The notes below the pieces were generated by a model. That model did not search any database. It was given only the letters and a program-made list of their open reading frames with translations, and was not told where the DNA came from. Shown here one piece after another: positions 27,356 to 36,324 of a stretch of DNA of 64,000 nucleotides. The translations under genes and the position numbers were made by a program. Numbering within the stretch: the stretch's first letter is position 1; each line of letters opens with the position of its first letter. The DNA is taken from positions 3,534,001-3,598,000 of the forward strand of contig JACJDG010000003.1 in assembly GCA_016432725.1 (NCBI GenBank), in the 5' to 3' direction. The stretch is from Streptomyces sp. DHE7-1. Lineage in GTDB: Bacteria > Actinomycetota > Actinomycetes > Streptomycetales > Streptomycetaceae.

Positions 27356-29044
27356 CTAGCCGAGCAGGCCGCCCACCAGGCCCGGCTGACCGGAGGAGGT
27401 GCTGCCGCCCGAACCGGTGCCGCCCGTCGACCCGCCGCCGCCCGTCGAGCCGCCGCCGGTGCTGCTCGGACCCGCCGAGGTGCTCGGGGCGCCACCGGTC
27501 GGGGAGGTCGGACGGGGCGGGACCCGGCCCGTGGTGCCCTGGGTCTGGCTCGGCGTCGTCGTGGTCGTGCCGGCGCTGCTGCGGCTCGCGCCGGGCGTGG
27601 TCGCCGCACCGGACGGGCCGGTGGTGGCGCTGCCGCTGGGCGCCCTGGAGGCCGGCGGAGCGGACCGCCGCCCCTGACCGGGCTTCGCCGGGAGCGGGGA
27701 GCCGGGCGCGTTGTTGCGGGGGGCCTCGCCGGGACCGGGCACGACCACCCGGCTGGAGTCGCGCACCGCGCCGCCCAGCAGGGAGCCGACCAGCAGGGTG
27801 AGACCGACCGTGACGGCGGTGACGAGGGCGCCGCGGCGCAGGACGTAGCGGCGCAGCTCCCAGATGTCGGAGCGGGGTCCGAGCCTGCGCCAGGCGCTGC
27901 CGGCGAGGCGGCCGTCGACCGAGTAGACCGGCGCGCCCGCGATGACCAGCGGGGACCAGGCGGCCAGGTAGATGATGTCGGGCGCGTCGTAGGCCGGGAC
28001 CGTCTTCCAGCTCACGGTGACGATCAGCGCGGCGGAGAGCAGGGCACCCACGACGGCCGCGACCCGCTGCCAGCAGCCGGCGATCGTCAGCACGCCGACG
28101 ACCACCTGGAGGAAGGCGATGACCAGCCCGGAGCCGATGGGGTGGTGCAGGGCGAACTGGCGCAGCGGCTCGGCCACTTCCCACGGGTGCAGGGTGTTGA
28201 GCCAGGTGACCATGGAGCCGCGCTTGCCGCCGTCGAAGTAGACGGGGTCGCACAGCTTGCCCATGCCGGCGTAGATGGAGATGAAGCCGAGGAAGACGCG
28301 CAGCGGGAGCAGGACGACGCCGAGGTTCATCCGGCGGCCCGGGAAGTAGGCGTGCCGGGCCGGGTCGTCGCCGTGCCGCCCGCCGCGGCGGGGGCGGTCG
28401 GCGGCCGCCTCGGCGGAGTCCTCGTAGTCGTCGAACCCGTCGTCGCCGTAGGCCGGTTCACCGTAGCCGGCGTCGCCGTACGCCGACTCGGCGTAGCCCG
28501 GTTCGTCGTAGACGCTGCCGCCGCCGCGCAGGGGCGGCAGCAGCCGGGTGCCGTCGTCGGAGGAGGTGCGCTGGTGGCCGACGACGGGGGTCTCCACGGT
28601 TCCGTCGAGGCCGCCGTAGGCGTCCGGGTAGCCGCCGCCGACGCGCGGGATGACCTGGGTGGCGCCGGGCTCGAGTCCGGGCTCCTCGGTGTGGCGGACG
28701 CTGCTGCCCCGCACGGCCTGGAGCAGCCGGTGGGCGCCGGTGTCGTCGGGGGCGGACCTGCCGCTCCACACGACGGGCCGGCGGCGTCCGGCCGCCCCGG
28801 CCCGGCCCGCCGCGCCCATGGACGGCATGTGGGCGGTGTCCTGGGCGGCACTCAGGTGACGGGCGATCCGCGGGGACTGGCTGCGCCGCGACGACGCGCC
28901 CAGCTGCACGCGGAAACTGGCGTGGGTGACGATGACCTGCGCCGGATCGCTCGGCACCTTCACCATGCTCAGCGCGGGAGCGTCGTCGTACCCCGACGAG
29001 CGGTCCCCCGTGGGTGTGCGGGGTGTTCTGGTGTCCACACTCAT
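27356..29044 (-). CDS. DoxX-family membrane protein with long disordered arms
   Basis: The 562-residue protein has three parts. A 240-residue cytoplasmic, low-complexity N-terminus contains YGDAGYGEPAYGDDG-type repeats. The DoxX/SURF4 membrane domain (LPLRVFLGFISIYAGMGKLCDP; GLVIAFLQVVVGVLTIAG; IIYLAAWSPLVIAG) has about four helices, followed by a fifth helix (TAVTVGLTLLVGSLLGG). The outer tail is a Ser/Thr/Gly/Pro-rich linker ending in STGG-type glycine repeats. DoxX proteins act in quinone or thiol redox at the membrane, but the exact role here is unknown. It is upstream of rlmB with its own start. Confidence 0.85.
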   Translation of the reverse strand: MSVDTRTPRTPTGDRSSGYDDAPALSMVKVPSDPAQVIVTHASFRVQLGASSRRSQSPRIARHLSAAQDTAHMPSMGAAGRAGAAGRRRPVVWSGRSAPDDTGAHRLLQAVRGSSVRHTEEPGLEPGATQVIPRVGGGYPDAYGGLDGTVETPVVGHQRTSSDDGTRLLPPLRGGGSVYDEPGYAESAYGDAGYGEPAYGDDGFDDYEDSAEAAADRPRRGGRHGDDPARHAYFPGRRMNLGVVLLPLRVFLGFISIYAGMGKLCDPVYFDGGKRGSMVTWLNTLHPWEVAEPLRQFALHHPIGSGLVIAFLQVVVGVLTIAGCWQRVAAVVGALLSAALIVTVSWKTVPAYDAPDIIYLAAWSPLVIAGAPVYSVDGRLAGSAWRRLGPRSDIWELRRYVLRRGALVTAVTVGLTLLVGSLLGGAVRDSSRVVVPGPGEAPRNNAPGSPLPAKPGQGRRSAPPASRAPSGSATTGPSGAATTPGASRSSAGTTTTTPSQTQGTTGRVPPRPTSPTGGAPSTSAGPSSTGGGSTGGGGSTGGTGSGGSTSSGQPGLVGGLLG

Positions 29045-29159
29045 CTAACCGAGTGACGTGGAGTTAGGACACTGCCGTGATCGGGCGGATGTGTCCGGAC
29101 CCCGTCAAAGGTGTCCCGAACACCCCGTGGACACCGGAATTCCCTCGTGCGAGTGAAGT

Positions 29160-29187
29160 CGCGGACGGGTGTTCAGTCCCGTCCGCG
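29160..29187 (-). terminator. rlmB terminator
   Basis: A 10-bp perfect stem CGCGGACGGG / CCCGTCCGCG with an 8-base loop sits about 10 bases after the rlmB stop on the minus strand. Confidence 0.65.
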
Positions 29188-29197
29188 TGACGTCACG

Positions 29198-30139
29198 TCA
29201 GCGCCGGCGGCGCGCCGCCTCGTACAGCACGATGCCCGCCGCCACACCGGCGTTCAGCGACTCCGCGCCACCCGGCATCGGGATGCGGACCCGGTGGTCG
29301 CAGGTCTCGCCGACCAGGCGGGACAGGCCCTTGCCCTCGGAGCCGACCACGATGACCACCGGACCGCCGAGCGCCTCCAGGTCACCGAGCTCCACCTCGC
29401 CGTCGGCGGCGAGGCCGACGACCGTGATCCCGGCCTTCTTGCAGGCCTCCAGGGTGCGGGTGAGGTTGGTGGCGCGGGCGACCGGGGTACGGGCGGCCGT
29501 ACCGGCGGAGGTCTTCCAGGCACCGGCGGTCATACCGGCCGAGCGGCGCTCGGGGACGACCACGCCGTGCCCGCCGAAGGCGGAGACGGAACGGACGACG
29601 GCGCCGAGGTTGCGCGGGTCGGTGACGCCGTCGAGGGCGACGATCAACGGGTCCGCGCCCTCGTCGTGGGCGGCCGCGACGAGGTCCTCGGGGTGCGCGT
29701 ACTCGTACGGCGGGACCTGAAGGACCAGACCCTGGTGGTTCAGGCCGTTGGTCATCCGGTCCAGCTCCGGGCGCGGGGCCTCCATGAGGTTGATCCCGCC
29801 GCGCTCGGCGGCGAGCTGGAGGGCCTCGCGGACGCGCTCGTCGTTGTCGATGAACTGCTGCACGTACAGCGTGGAGGCGGGTACGCCCTCGCGCAGCGCC
29901 TCGACGACCGGGTTGCGGCCGACGACCAGCTCGGAGGCGGACTTGCCGCCGCGGCCCCGGGCCACGGGGCGGCGCACGGCCTGCTTCGCCTTCGCGTTGG
30001 CGACGCGGTTCTTCTTGTGGCCCTTGCGCATCTCGGCGGGCGGCGTGGGGCCCTTGCCTTCCAGACCCTTGCGCCGCTGGCCGCCACTGCCGACCTGCGC
30101 GCCCTTCTTGCCGGACATGCGGCGGTTGTTCGCGGCCAT
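29198..30139 (-). CDS. rlmB: 23S rRNA (guanosine-2'-O-)-methyltransferase RlmB (TrmH/SpoU family)
   Basis: The 313-residue protein has a long basic N-terminal extension (KKGAQVGSGGQRRKGLEGKG), as in actinobacterial RlmB. An L30e-like substrate domain (VVGRNPVVEALREGVPASTLYVQ) is followed by the knotted SPOUT domain. SpoU motifs are LDGVTDPRNLGAVVRS (motif 1), VVIVVGSEGKGLSRLV (motif 2) and RIPMPGGAESLNAGVAAGIVLYEA (motif 3). It methylates a conserved guanosine in 23S rRNA. It follows cysS on the same strand with about 95 bases between. Confidence 0.95.
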   Translation of the reverse strand: MAANNRRMSGKKGAQVGSGGQRRKGLEGKGPTPPAEMRKGHKKNRVANAKAKQAVRRPVARGRGGKSASELVVGRNPVVEALREGVPASTLYVQQFIDNDERVREALQLAAERGGINLMEAPRPELDRMTNGLNHQGLVLQVPPYEYAHPEDLVAAAHDEGADPLIVALDGVTDPRNLGAVVRSVSAFGGHGVVVPERRSAGMTAGAWKTSAGTAARTPVARATNLTRTLEACKKAGITVVGLAADGEVELGDLEALGGPVVIVVGSEGKGLSRLVGETCDHRVRIPMPGGAESLNAGVAAGIVLYEAARRRR

Positions 30140-30235
30140 GACCTACCTGTTCTCTGACGGAAGTGTTCGTACGTCTATGCAGTGTGCCGCCCGGAGGGCC
30201 GGACGGCACAATCGATCACCGGATCGCCCGCGGGT

Positions 30236-31636
30236 TCAGCGCGGGCCGAGGCTCCAGCGCGGGCCCTGCGGGCCGTCCTCGATGGCCAGTCCGGCCTGGC
30301 CCAGCTGGTCGCGGATGGCGTCGGCGGTGGCCCAGTCCTTGCGGGCGCGGGCGGACTCGCGCTGTTCGAGGACGAGGCGCACCAGGCTGTCGACGACACC
30401 GTGGAGGTCCTCGTCCCGGTCTCCCTCGCCGGCCCACTGCGGGTCGAGCGGGTCGAGACCGAGGACGCCGAGCATGGCCCGCACCTCGGCGAGCCGGGCG
30501 ACGGCGGCCTCCTTGTCGTCGGCGGCCAGCGCGCTGTTGCCCTGCCGGACGGTGGTGTGCACCACGGCGAGGGCCTGCGGGACGCCCAGGTCGTCGTCCA
30601 TGGCGTCGGCGAACGCGGGCGGGACCTCGGTAGCGGGCTCGACCACTCCCCCGGCCAGTTCCACCACGCGCTGCACGAAGCCCTCGATGCGCGCGAACGC
30701 CGACTCGGCCTCGCGCAGCGCCTCCTCGCTGTACTCGATCATCGACCGGTAGTGCGGGGTGCCGAGGTAGTAGCGCAGGACGACGGGGCGCCACTGCCTG
30801 ACCATCTCGGAGACCAGGACGCTGTTGCCGAGGGACTTGGACATCTTGTCGCCGGCCATGGTGACCCAGGCGTTGTGCACCCAGTACCGGGCGAACTCGT
30901 CGCCGTAGGCCTTGGCCTGGGCGATCTCGTTCTCGTGGTGCGGGAAGATCAGGTCGAGGCCGCCGCCGTGGATGTCGAAGGCGCTGCCCAGGTACTTGTG
31001 CGCCATGGCGGAGCACTCCAGGTGCCAGCCGGGCCGGCCGATGCCCCACGGGGTGGGCCAGGTGGGCTCGCCCGGCTTGGCCGCCTTCCACATGGCGAAG
31101 TCGCGCGGGTCCCGCTTGCCGGTCTCGCCCTCGCCGGCCGGCTGGAGCAGGTTGTCCAGCTCCTGCCGGGACAGCTCCAGGTAGCCCGGGAAGGACCGCA
31201 CGTCGAAGTAGACGTTGCCGTCGGCGGCGTAGGCGTGCCCGCGCTCGATGAGGCCCTGCATCATCTCGACCATCTCGGTGACGTGGCCGGTGGCGCGGGG
31301 CTCGTAGGTGGGCGGCAGGCAGCCGAGGGCGGTGTAGCCGTCGTTGAAGGCGCGCTCGTTCTCGTAGCCGATCGACCACCAGGGCCGCTTCTGCTCCCTG
31401 GCCTTGGCGATGATCTTGTCGTCGATGTCGGTGACGTTGCGGACGAACGTCACCTCGTAGCCGCGGTACTCGAACCAGCGGCGCATGATGTCGAAGTTCA
31501 GGCCCGAGCGGATGTGCCCGATGTGCGGGGCCGCCTGCACGGTGGCGCCACAGAGGTAGATCGAGACACAACCCGGCACGAGCGGGGTGAAGTCACGGAT
31601 CTGCCGGGCGCTGGTGTCGTACAGGCGAATAGTCAC
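30236..31636 (-). CDS. cysS: cysteinyl-tRNA synthetase
   Basis: The 466-residue class I synthetase starts at GTG 31636 (VTIRLYDTSARQIRDF). The HIGH motif is in APHIGHIRSGLNFDIM and the KMSKS motif in AGDKMSKSLGNSV. Zinc ligands are expected at Cys29 (YLCGATV) and in the GWHLECSAMA and HHENEIAQ segments. The length is typical of CysS, distinct from the shorter MshC ligase of mycothiol synthesis. It charges tRNA-Cys with cysteine. Confidence 0.96.
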   Translation of the reverse strand: MTIRLYDTSARQIRDFTPLVPGCVSIYLCGATVQAAPHIGHIRSGLNFDIMRRWFEYRGYEVTFVRNVTDIDDKIIAKAREQKRPWWSIGYENERAFNDGYTALGCLPPTYEPRATGHVTEMVEMMQGLIERGHAYAADGNVYFDVRSFPGYLELSRQELDNLLQPAGEGETGKRDPRDFAMWKAAKPGEPTWPTPWGIGRPGWHLECSAMAHKYLGSAFDIHGGGLDLIFPHHENEIAQAKAYGDEFARYWVHNAWVTMAGDKMSKSLGNSVLVSEMVRQWRPVVLRYYLGTPHYRSMIEYSEEALREAESAFARIEGFVQRVVELAGGVVEPATEVPPAFADAMDDDLGVPQALAVVHTTVRQGNSALAADDKEAAVARLAEVRAMLGVLGLDPLDPQWAGEGDRDEDLHGVVDSLVRLVLEQRESARARKDWATADAIRDQLGQAGLAIEDGPQGPRWSLGPR

Positions 31637-31680
31637 CTCTCCAGGGTAGTGGGCCCGGAGAGGTGCCTCGCGCCGGTTGG

Positions 31681-32085
31681 CTAGAACATGCCCACGACCT
31701 TCTCGGGGGTGATCCGGACGACCACCCGATCGGCGTCGTCGACGGACGCCGGGTTGAACTCGGCGTACCTCTTGCCGGTGTATTTCACCGACAGCTCGTC
31801 GATGAGGTCGTCGGCGCCGTCGGTGGTGAACTCCGCGGTGCCCCGGATCTCCCCGTAGACGTACGGCATCTCGGGGTCCTGGACGACCACGCTCACCCGG
31901 GCGTCGCGGTCCATGTTCTTCTTCTTGCGGCGGTCGACGGTGGTGGAGAACAGGATCTGGTCGCCGTCCCGCTTCACCCACACCGGGGACAGTTGCGGGC
32001 TGCCGTCGGGCTGGATCGTGCCGACCACGATGAAGACGGGTCCGTCGAGCAGGGACTTGAGCCGGTCGGACAGGGCGGCGGGCAT
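31681..32085 (-). CDS. PPOX-class F420/FMN-dependent enzyme
   Basis: The 134-residue split-barrel protein starts at ATG 32085, 5 bases behind GGAGG. Features are FIVVGTIQPDGSPQLSPVWV, the basic DRRKKKNMDRDARVSVVVQDP and the YVYGEIRGTAEF strand. These fit the pyridoxamine-5'-phosphate-oxidase-like family, many of whose actinobacterial members use coenzyme F420. The substrate is unknown. It sits between cysS and the ispDF pair on the same strand. Confidence 0.85.
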   Translation of the reverse strand: MPAALSDRLKSLLDGPVFIVVGTIQPDGSPQLSPVWVKRDGDQILFSTTVDRRKKKNMDRDARVSVVVQDPEMPYVYGEIRGTAEFTTDGADDLIDELSVKYTGKRYAEFNPASVDDADRVVVRITPEKVVGMF

Positions 32086-32140
32086 GGGTACCTCCACAAC
32101 CTCGAGTCTGCGGTGACTCTGCAGGTACCCTCGCACGCCC

Positions 32141-32635
32141 TCAGCGCACCCGCACCACGAGTGCGGTGGCGACCGCCATCAGGCCCTCGCCGCGTCCGGG
32201 GAAGCCGAGGCCGTCCGTCGTCGCGCCCGACACCGACACCGGCGCCCCGGCCGCCTCGGAGAGGATCTTCTGCGCCTCGTCCCGCCGCTTGCCGATCTTC
32301 GGACGGGGCCCGACGACCTGGACGGCGACGTTGCCGACGGTGAACCCGGCCTCGCGGACGATCCGGGCGGCCTCGGCGAGCAGGGTGACCCCGGAGGCGC
32401 CGGACCACTCGGGACGGCCGGTGCCGAAGTGCTGACCGAGGTCGCCGAGACCGGCCGCGGAGAAGAGCGCGTTGCAGGCGGCGTGGGCGACGACGTCGGC
32501 GTCGGAGTGCCCGGCCAGGCCCGGCCCCTCGCCCTCCCACTTCAGTCCGGCGCACCACAGCTCGCGGCCGTCCTCGAAGGCGTGGATGTCGGTGCCGATG
32601 CCGACCTGGGGCAGCACGGGGACGTCAGAAGCCAT
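32141..32635 (-). CDS. ispF: 2-C-methyl-D-erythritol 2,4-cyclodiphosphate synthase
   Basis: The 164-residue protein shows the IspF metal site in GIGTDIHAFEDG (Asp and His) and AGHSDADVVAHAACNAL, and the family tail GATTDGLGFPGRGEGLMAVATALV. It converts CDP-ME-2-phosphate to MEcPP, the fifth step of the MEP route to isoprenoids. Its start overlaps the end of ispD by 11 bases, so the two steps of the pathway are co-translated. Confidence 0.96.
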   Translation of the reverse strand: MASDVPVLPQVGIGTDIHAFEDGRELWCAGLKWEGEGPGLAGHSDADVVAHAACNALFSAAGLGDLGQHFGTGRPEWSGASGVTLLAEAARIVREAGFTVGNVAVQVVGPRPKIGKRRDEAQKILSEAAGAPVSVSGATTDGLGFPGRGEGLMAVATALVVRVR

Positions 32636-33377
32636 CGTTGAGCCTCCTGCGGGCCAGGACCGCCTCGGCGAGGACGAGGTCGAGCGGGCGGGTGACCTTG
32701 AAGGCCTCCTCGTGGCCGGGGACGGTGACGACCCGCGGGCCGAGCCGCTCGACCATGCCCGCGTCGTCCGTGACGTCCTCGGTCACCGTCGCGTGGGCGC
32801 GGACCAAGGTCTCCCGGTCGAAGCCCTGCGGCGTCTGCACGGCGCGCAGCCGGGACCGGTCGGGTGTGGCCACGACCGGCTCGGGGTCGCCGGGAACGGC
32901 GGCGGGCTCGACCTCCTTGACGGTGTCGGCCAGCGGCAGCGCGGGAACGACGGCGGGCGCTCCGTCGCGCACGGCCTCGATGACCGCGTCCACGGTGTCG
33001 ACCGGCACCAGCGGGCGGGCCGCGTCATGGACGAGGACGACGCCGTACTCGGGCGGCAGGGCGTCGAGGCCGAGCCGGACCGACTCCTGGCGGCTGTCCC
33101 CGCCGGGCACCACGAGGAAGTCGGTGCGGTCGGGCAGGGCGTGCGCGTCGAGCAGCGACTTGACCTCGGCGGCGCCGTCGGGCGGCGCGACGACGATCAC
33201 CAGGGAGACGTGGCGGGACGCGGCGAGGGCGCGCACCGCGTGGATCAGCATGGGCGTGCCGTTCAGCGTGCGGAGCGCCTTGGGGGCGCCCGGGCCGAGG
33301 CGTACGCCGCGGCCGGCGGCGGGAATCACGGCGGCGACGGGGATCTGCGCGGGTGAGGGGCGCGAATCGTCAGACAT
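32625..33377 (-). CDS. ispD: 2-C-methyl-D-erythritol 4-phosphate cytidylyltransferase
   Basis: The 250-residue enzyme has the CTP-binding signature AVIPAAGRGVRLGPGAPKALRT (catalytic Arg and Lys) and VLVHDAARPLVPVDTVDAV. It also has the C-terminal VTDDAGMVERLGPRVVTVPG. It makes CDP-ME, the third step of the MEP pathway. The short C-terminal extension overlaps the ispF start. It lies downstream of carD on the same strand, as in many actinobacteria. Confidence 0.96.
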   Translation of the reverse strand: MSDDSRPSPAQIPVAAVIPAAGRGVRLGPGAPKALRTLNGTPMLIHAVRALAASRHVSLVIVVAPPDGAAEVKSLLDAHALPDRTDFLVVPGGDSRQESVRLGLDALPPEYGVVLVHDAARPLVPVDTVDAVIEAVRDGAPAVVPALPLADTVKEVEPAAVPGDPEPVVATPDRSRLRAVQTPQGFDRETLVRAHATVTEDVTDDAGMVERLGPRVVTVPGHEEAFKVTRPLDLVLAEAVLARRRLNDGF

Positions 33378-33680
33378 CGGTTCCTGTCAGGTTTGTGTGC
33401 TCGACCTAGGTGGGTATGGCCTGGAGAGTGCCGGGCACGACCGCTCGACCGGACCCTTCCGTGACCCTGGTCGAGCCATCTGCCCGGGCCCGGCACACCA
33501 AGTATCGGGGGCTCTCCCCCGAGATGAACGGCAGACGCCCGCGGCGGCCCGGCTCGACGGCCGGTACGTCCGGGGACGAACATGCCGCAGCGCCCGGCGA
33601 CAGGTTCAAGTGTCATCGGGCACCGCGGCATTTTCACTGTGCTGAGCGTGCCGACGGCGGCGGGAGCCGCCTGTCGTGCG
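33378..33680. other. spacer between carD and ispD
   Basis: About 300 bases without a convincing gene. Near the carD end, CGACGGCGGC and GCCGCCTGTCG form an imperfect hairpin (33651-33677) that may end carD transcription. The region before ispD would hold its own promoter, but none is clear by eye. Confidence 0.4.
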
Positions 33681-34163
33681 TCAGGAGGCGAGCACCTCGT
33701 CGAGCAGGGCCTCGGCCTTGTCCTCGTTGGTGTTCTCCGCGAGGGCGAGCTCGCTCACCAGGATCTGGCGGGCCTTGGCGAGCATGCGCTTCTCGCCGGC
33801 GGAGAGTCCGCGCTCGCGCTCGCGACGCCACAGGTCACGCACGACCTCCGCGACCTTGATGACATCGCCGGAGGCGAGCTTCTCCAGGTTTGCCTTGTAG
33901 CGACGGGACCAGTTCGTGGGCTCCTCGGCGTACGGCGCGCGCAGTACCTCGAAGACCCGGTCCAGCCCGTCCTGACCGACCACATCACGCACGCCGACGA
34001 ACTCCGCATTGTCCGCTGGCACACGTACCGTGAGGTCACCCTGGGCGACCTTCAGCACCAAGTAGGTCTTGTCCACGCCTTTGATCTGACGAGTTTCGAT
34101 GGCCTCGATCAGCGCGGCCCCGTGATGGGGATAGACCACGGTGTCGCCAACCTTGAACGTCAT
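33681..34163 (-). CDS. carD: CarD-family RNA polymerase-binding regulator
   Basis: The 160-residue protein has an N-terminal Tudor-like RNAP-beta interaction domain (FKVGDTVVYPHHGAALIEAIE; YLVLKVAQGDLTVRVPAD). The C-terminal helical DNA-binding domain contains the conserved Trp region EPTNWSRRYKANLEKL and the DLWRRERERGLSAGEKRML basic helix. CarD/CdnL stabilises the open promoter complex and is essential in mycobacteria. Confidence 0.95.
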   Translation of the reverse strand: MTFKVGDTVVYPHHGAALIEAIETRQIKGVDKTYLVLKVAQGDLTVRVPADNAEFVGVRDVVGQDGLDRVFEVLRAPYAEEPTNWSRRYKANLEKLASGDVIKVAEVVRDLWRRERERGLSAGEKRMLAKARQILVSELALAENTNEDKAEALLDEVLAS

Positions 34164-34799
34164 GTGACAGGTACCCCTTCCGTGGCTATCCAGGGTAACA
34201 CGGATACGGCGTGTTCTGAATGGCGTTTTCGCAGGTCAGGGCATATCTCGGGGCTTGACAACAGCAACACGAACGTGCTGCGAGGGGGCCGGCCGAGCCG
34301 GAGGGCGGCGGGAATTCGCAGGTCGGAGGGGCTCTTCGGGCAAGGCGAAACACGTACGCCACACACGCTCCGAGCCGCCTCCGAAAGGTTGAACGTCCCG
34401 ATATGTCCGCTCCCAAGCGTACGACTTCCGCTACTCCGTTCGGCGGCGGAGGTCGGGTCCGAGACGAATCCGGAATTGATCACAAGGCCCCGGAAGGGCG
34501 CCGGGTGATCAATATCCGGGGTGGCCGCGCATTCCTTCACGGAAATTTCGCGCAGCGTGTTGCCCGGATGCGGACCGCGCTGTCGCGGGCGCGTTATACG
34601 AATGCGGCCGGCCGCTCCGGCAATGTGACCGGTGAGTCAGCCGAGGCCCCGAGGTACCCCCAGCCGGAGGGAAGCGGGGCGCTTGGGGGAGGGTCGGGTG
34701 CGATCACGCGGGAACGGCTCGGTAACCTGAGGCCGCTGACAGCCACTTAGGGCGGCTTTATACGGGAGCCGCCCCTGCGTTCAAGGAGATGCCGCCGCC
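34164..34799. other. long intergenic region between carD and the lipoprotein gene
   Basis: About 636 bases between two divergent genes. A plus-strand frame from ATG 34403 stays open for 115 codons, but its composition is low-complexity (GGGGRVRD; GALGGGSG) and lacks Streptomyces third-position bias, so I do not call it. The sequence contains more A/T than the surroundings near 34200-34260 and 34530-34610. It should hold both divergent promoters. No RNA gene is recognised. Confidence 0.45.
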
Positions 34800-35501
34800 G
34801 TGAGCAGCAGCCTTCGACGCGGCGCCCTCGGTGCCGCCGCCATCGCCTTCTCGGTCGCCTCGCTCGCCGCGTGCGGCTCCGGCAACGACGCCCAGACCCT
34901 GCAGATCAAGCCGGACAACGCGGCGACCAGCGTCGGAAGCATCAAGGTCCAGAACGCCACGGTCATCACGCAGCCCGACCTGACGTCGACCGGGCCGGCC
35001 GTCGTGTCCGCCACCATCTTCAACACCGGCAAGACCGCGCAGACGCTGCAGTCGATCGCCGTTCCGGGCACCGGCAAGACCGCCACGCTGCACCCCGCCA
35101 AGGGCCAGAGCCTCACCATCCCGCCGCAGGGCTCGCTGATCCTCGGCGGCAAGGACAACGCCTCCGCGGTGCTGGAGAGCAGCCGCGAGGCGGTCCGCGA
35201 CGGCAACGCCCAGAAGGTCACGTTCACCTTCGACAAGACCGGTGACGTGAGCCTGCGCGCCTTCGTGGTGCCGGCCACCAGCTTCTTCAGCGGCTGGGGT
35301 CCGAGCACGGTCCCGTCCGCCTCGGCCTCCGCGGCCCCGGGCGCGAACGCCTCCGACAAGGGCAAGGGCAAGAACGACAAGGCGAGCGCTTCGGCGAGCG
35401 CCTCGGAGGGCACGACCGTCTCGGGCGGTGACGCCTCCGGCGGCGACGCCACCGGCGCCACCCCGAGCGACTCCGCGTCGCAGTCGGCCGCCGGCAACTG
35501 A
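34800..35501 (+). CDS. lipoprotein, copper-chaperone-like (PCuAC/DUF461 type)
   Basis: The 233-residue protein from GTG has a lipobox SLAACGSG (Cys near 25). A beta-sandwich domain follows (VQNATVITQP; VVSATIFNTGKTAQTLQSIAV; GQSLTIPPQGSLILGG). The C-terminal 70 residues are a Ser/Ala/Gly-rich disordered tail. Such domains are related to periplasmic copper chaperones. The usual His/Met copper ligands are not evident, so metal binding is unsure. It ends at a 16-bp hairpin. Confidence 0.8.
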   Translation: MSSSLRRGALGAAAIAFSVASLAACGSGNDAQTLQIKPDNAATSVGSIKVQNATVITQPDLTSTGPAVVSATIFNTGKTAQTLQSIAVPGTGKTATLHPAKGQSLTIPPQGSLILGGKDNASAVLESSREAVRDGNAQKVTFTFDKTGDVSLRAFVVPATSFFSGWGPSTVPSASASAAPGANASDKGKGKNDKASASASASEGTTVSGGDASGGDATGATPSDSASQSAAGN

Positions 35502-35517
35502 GCCGCGCCCGGACACG

Positions 35518-35553
35518 CGAAGGGCGGCACCCCGCACGGGGTGCCGCCCTTCG
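35518..35553 (+). terminator. lipoprotein gene terminator, 16-bp perfect stem
   Basis: CGAAGGGCGGCACCCC and its exact complement flank the loop GCAC, 16 bases after the stop. The opposing phoP operon probably uses it too. Confidence 0.87.
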
Positions 35554-35576
35554 TCGTACACGCTCGCCGCGGGCCT

Positions 35577-35643
35577 ACGGCCCGAACTCGTGGCCCAGCC
35601 CCGCACCGTCACCAGACAGCGCGGCGCGCCCGGGCCGGGCCGA
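35577..35643 (-). repeat. degenerate tandem copy of the phoP 3' end
   Basis: This stretch repeats the last 66 bases or so of phoP. ACCGTCACCAGACAGCGCGG here matches ACCGTCACCAGATAGCGCGG inside the gene, and the flanks match on both sides with a few substitutions and one missing base (CCCAGCCCCGC against CCCAGGCCCCGC). Read on the minus strand the copy gives APRCLVTVRG and, one frame on, GHEFGP, echoing APRYLVTVRGLGYKFEP. It is an out-of-frame remnant behind the stop. Confidence 0.85.
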
Positions 35644-36324
35644 TCACGGCTCGAACTTGTAGCCCAGGCCCCGCACCGTCACCAGATAGCGCGGCGCGCC
35701 CGGGTCGGGCTCGATCTTCGCGCGCAGGCGCTTGACGTGGACGTCCAGGGTCTTGGTGTCCCCCACGTAGTCGGCGCCCCAGACCCGGTCGATGAGCTGC
35801 ATGCGGGTCAGCACGCGGCCCGCGTTGCGCAGCAGCATCTCCAGCAGGTCGAACTCCTTCAGCGGGAGGTCGACCTTGGAGCCGGAGACCGTCACCACGT
35901 GCCGGTCGACGTCCATGCGGACCGGGCCCGCCTCCAGGGCGGCCGGGGTGACCTCCTCCGGCTCGCCGCGGCGGCGCAGCACCGCGCGGATGCGGGCGAC
36001 CAGCTCACGGGAGGAGAAGGGCTTGGTGACGTAGTCGTCGGCTCCTATCTCGAGGCCCACGACCTTGTCGATCTCGCTGTCCTTCGCGGTCACCATGATC
36101 ACGGGGACGTTGGAGCGGCCGCGCAGCTGACGGCACACCTCCGTACCGGGCAGACCCGGCAGCATCAGGTCGAGGAGAACGAGGTCGGCGCCGTTGCGCT
36201 CGAACTCGTCGAGTCCGTCGGGGCCGGTCGCCGCCACGGCGACCTCGAAGCCCTCCTTGCGGAGCATGTACGACAGGGCGTCGGAGAAGGACTCCTCGTC
36301 CTCGACGACGAGCACTCGGGTCAC
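35644..36324 (-). CDS. phoP: PhoP phosphate response regulator (OmpR family)
   Basis: The 226-residue protein has a receiver domain with acidic pocket VEDEES and phospho-acceptor Asp52 (LVLLDLMLPG), and the conserved TAKD and TKPF. The winged-helix domain contains LPLKEFDLLEMLLRNAGRVLT and DTKTLDVHVKRLRAKIE. It activates high-affinity phosphate genes and represses antibiotic production when phosphate is low. It overlaps phoR by four bases and lies divergently from phoU across a PHO box. The mycobacterial name for this pair is SenX3-RegX3. Confidence 0.95.
   Translation of the reverse strand: MTRVLVVEDEESFSDALSYMLRKEGFEVAVAATGPDGLDEFERNGADLVLLDLMLPGLPGTEVCRQLRGRSNVPVIMVTAKDSEIDKVVGLEIGADDYVTKPFSSRELVARIRAVLRRRGEPEEVTPAALEAGPVRMDVDRHVVTVSGSKVDLPLKEFDLLEMLLRNAGRVLTRMQLIDRVWGADYVGDTKTLDVHVKRLRAKIEPDPGAPRYLVTVRGLGYKFEP

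Noticed and set aside
34403..34750. A 115-codon open frame upstream of the lipoprotein gene
   Set aside because: Low-complexity product, no ribosome-binding site and no third-position GC bias; more likely leader or promoter DNA.
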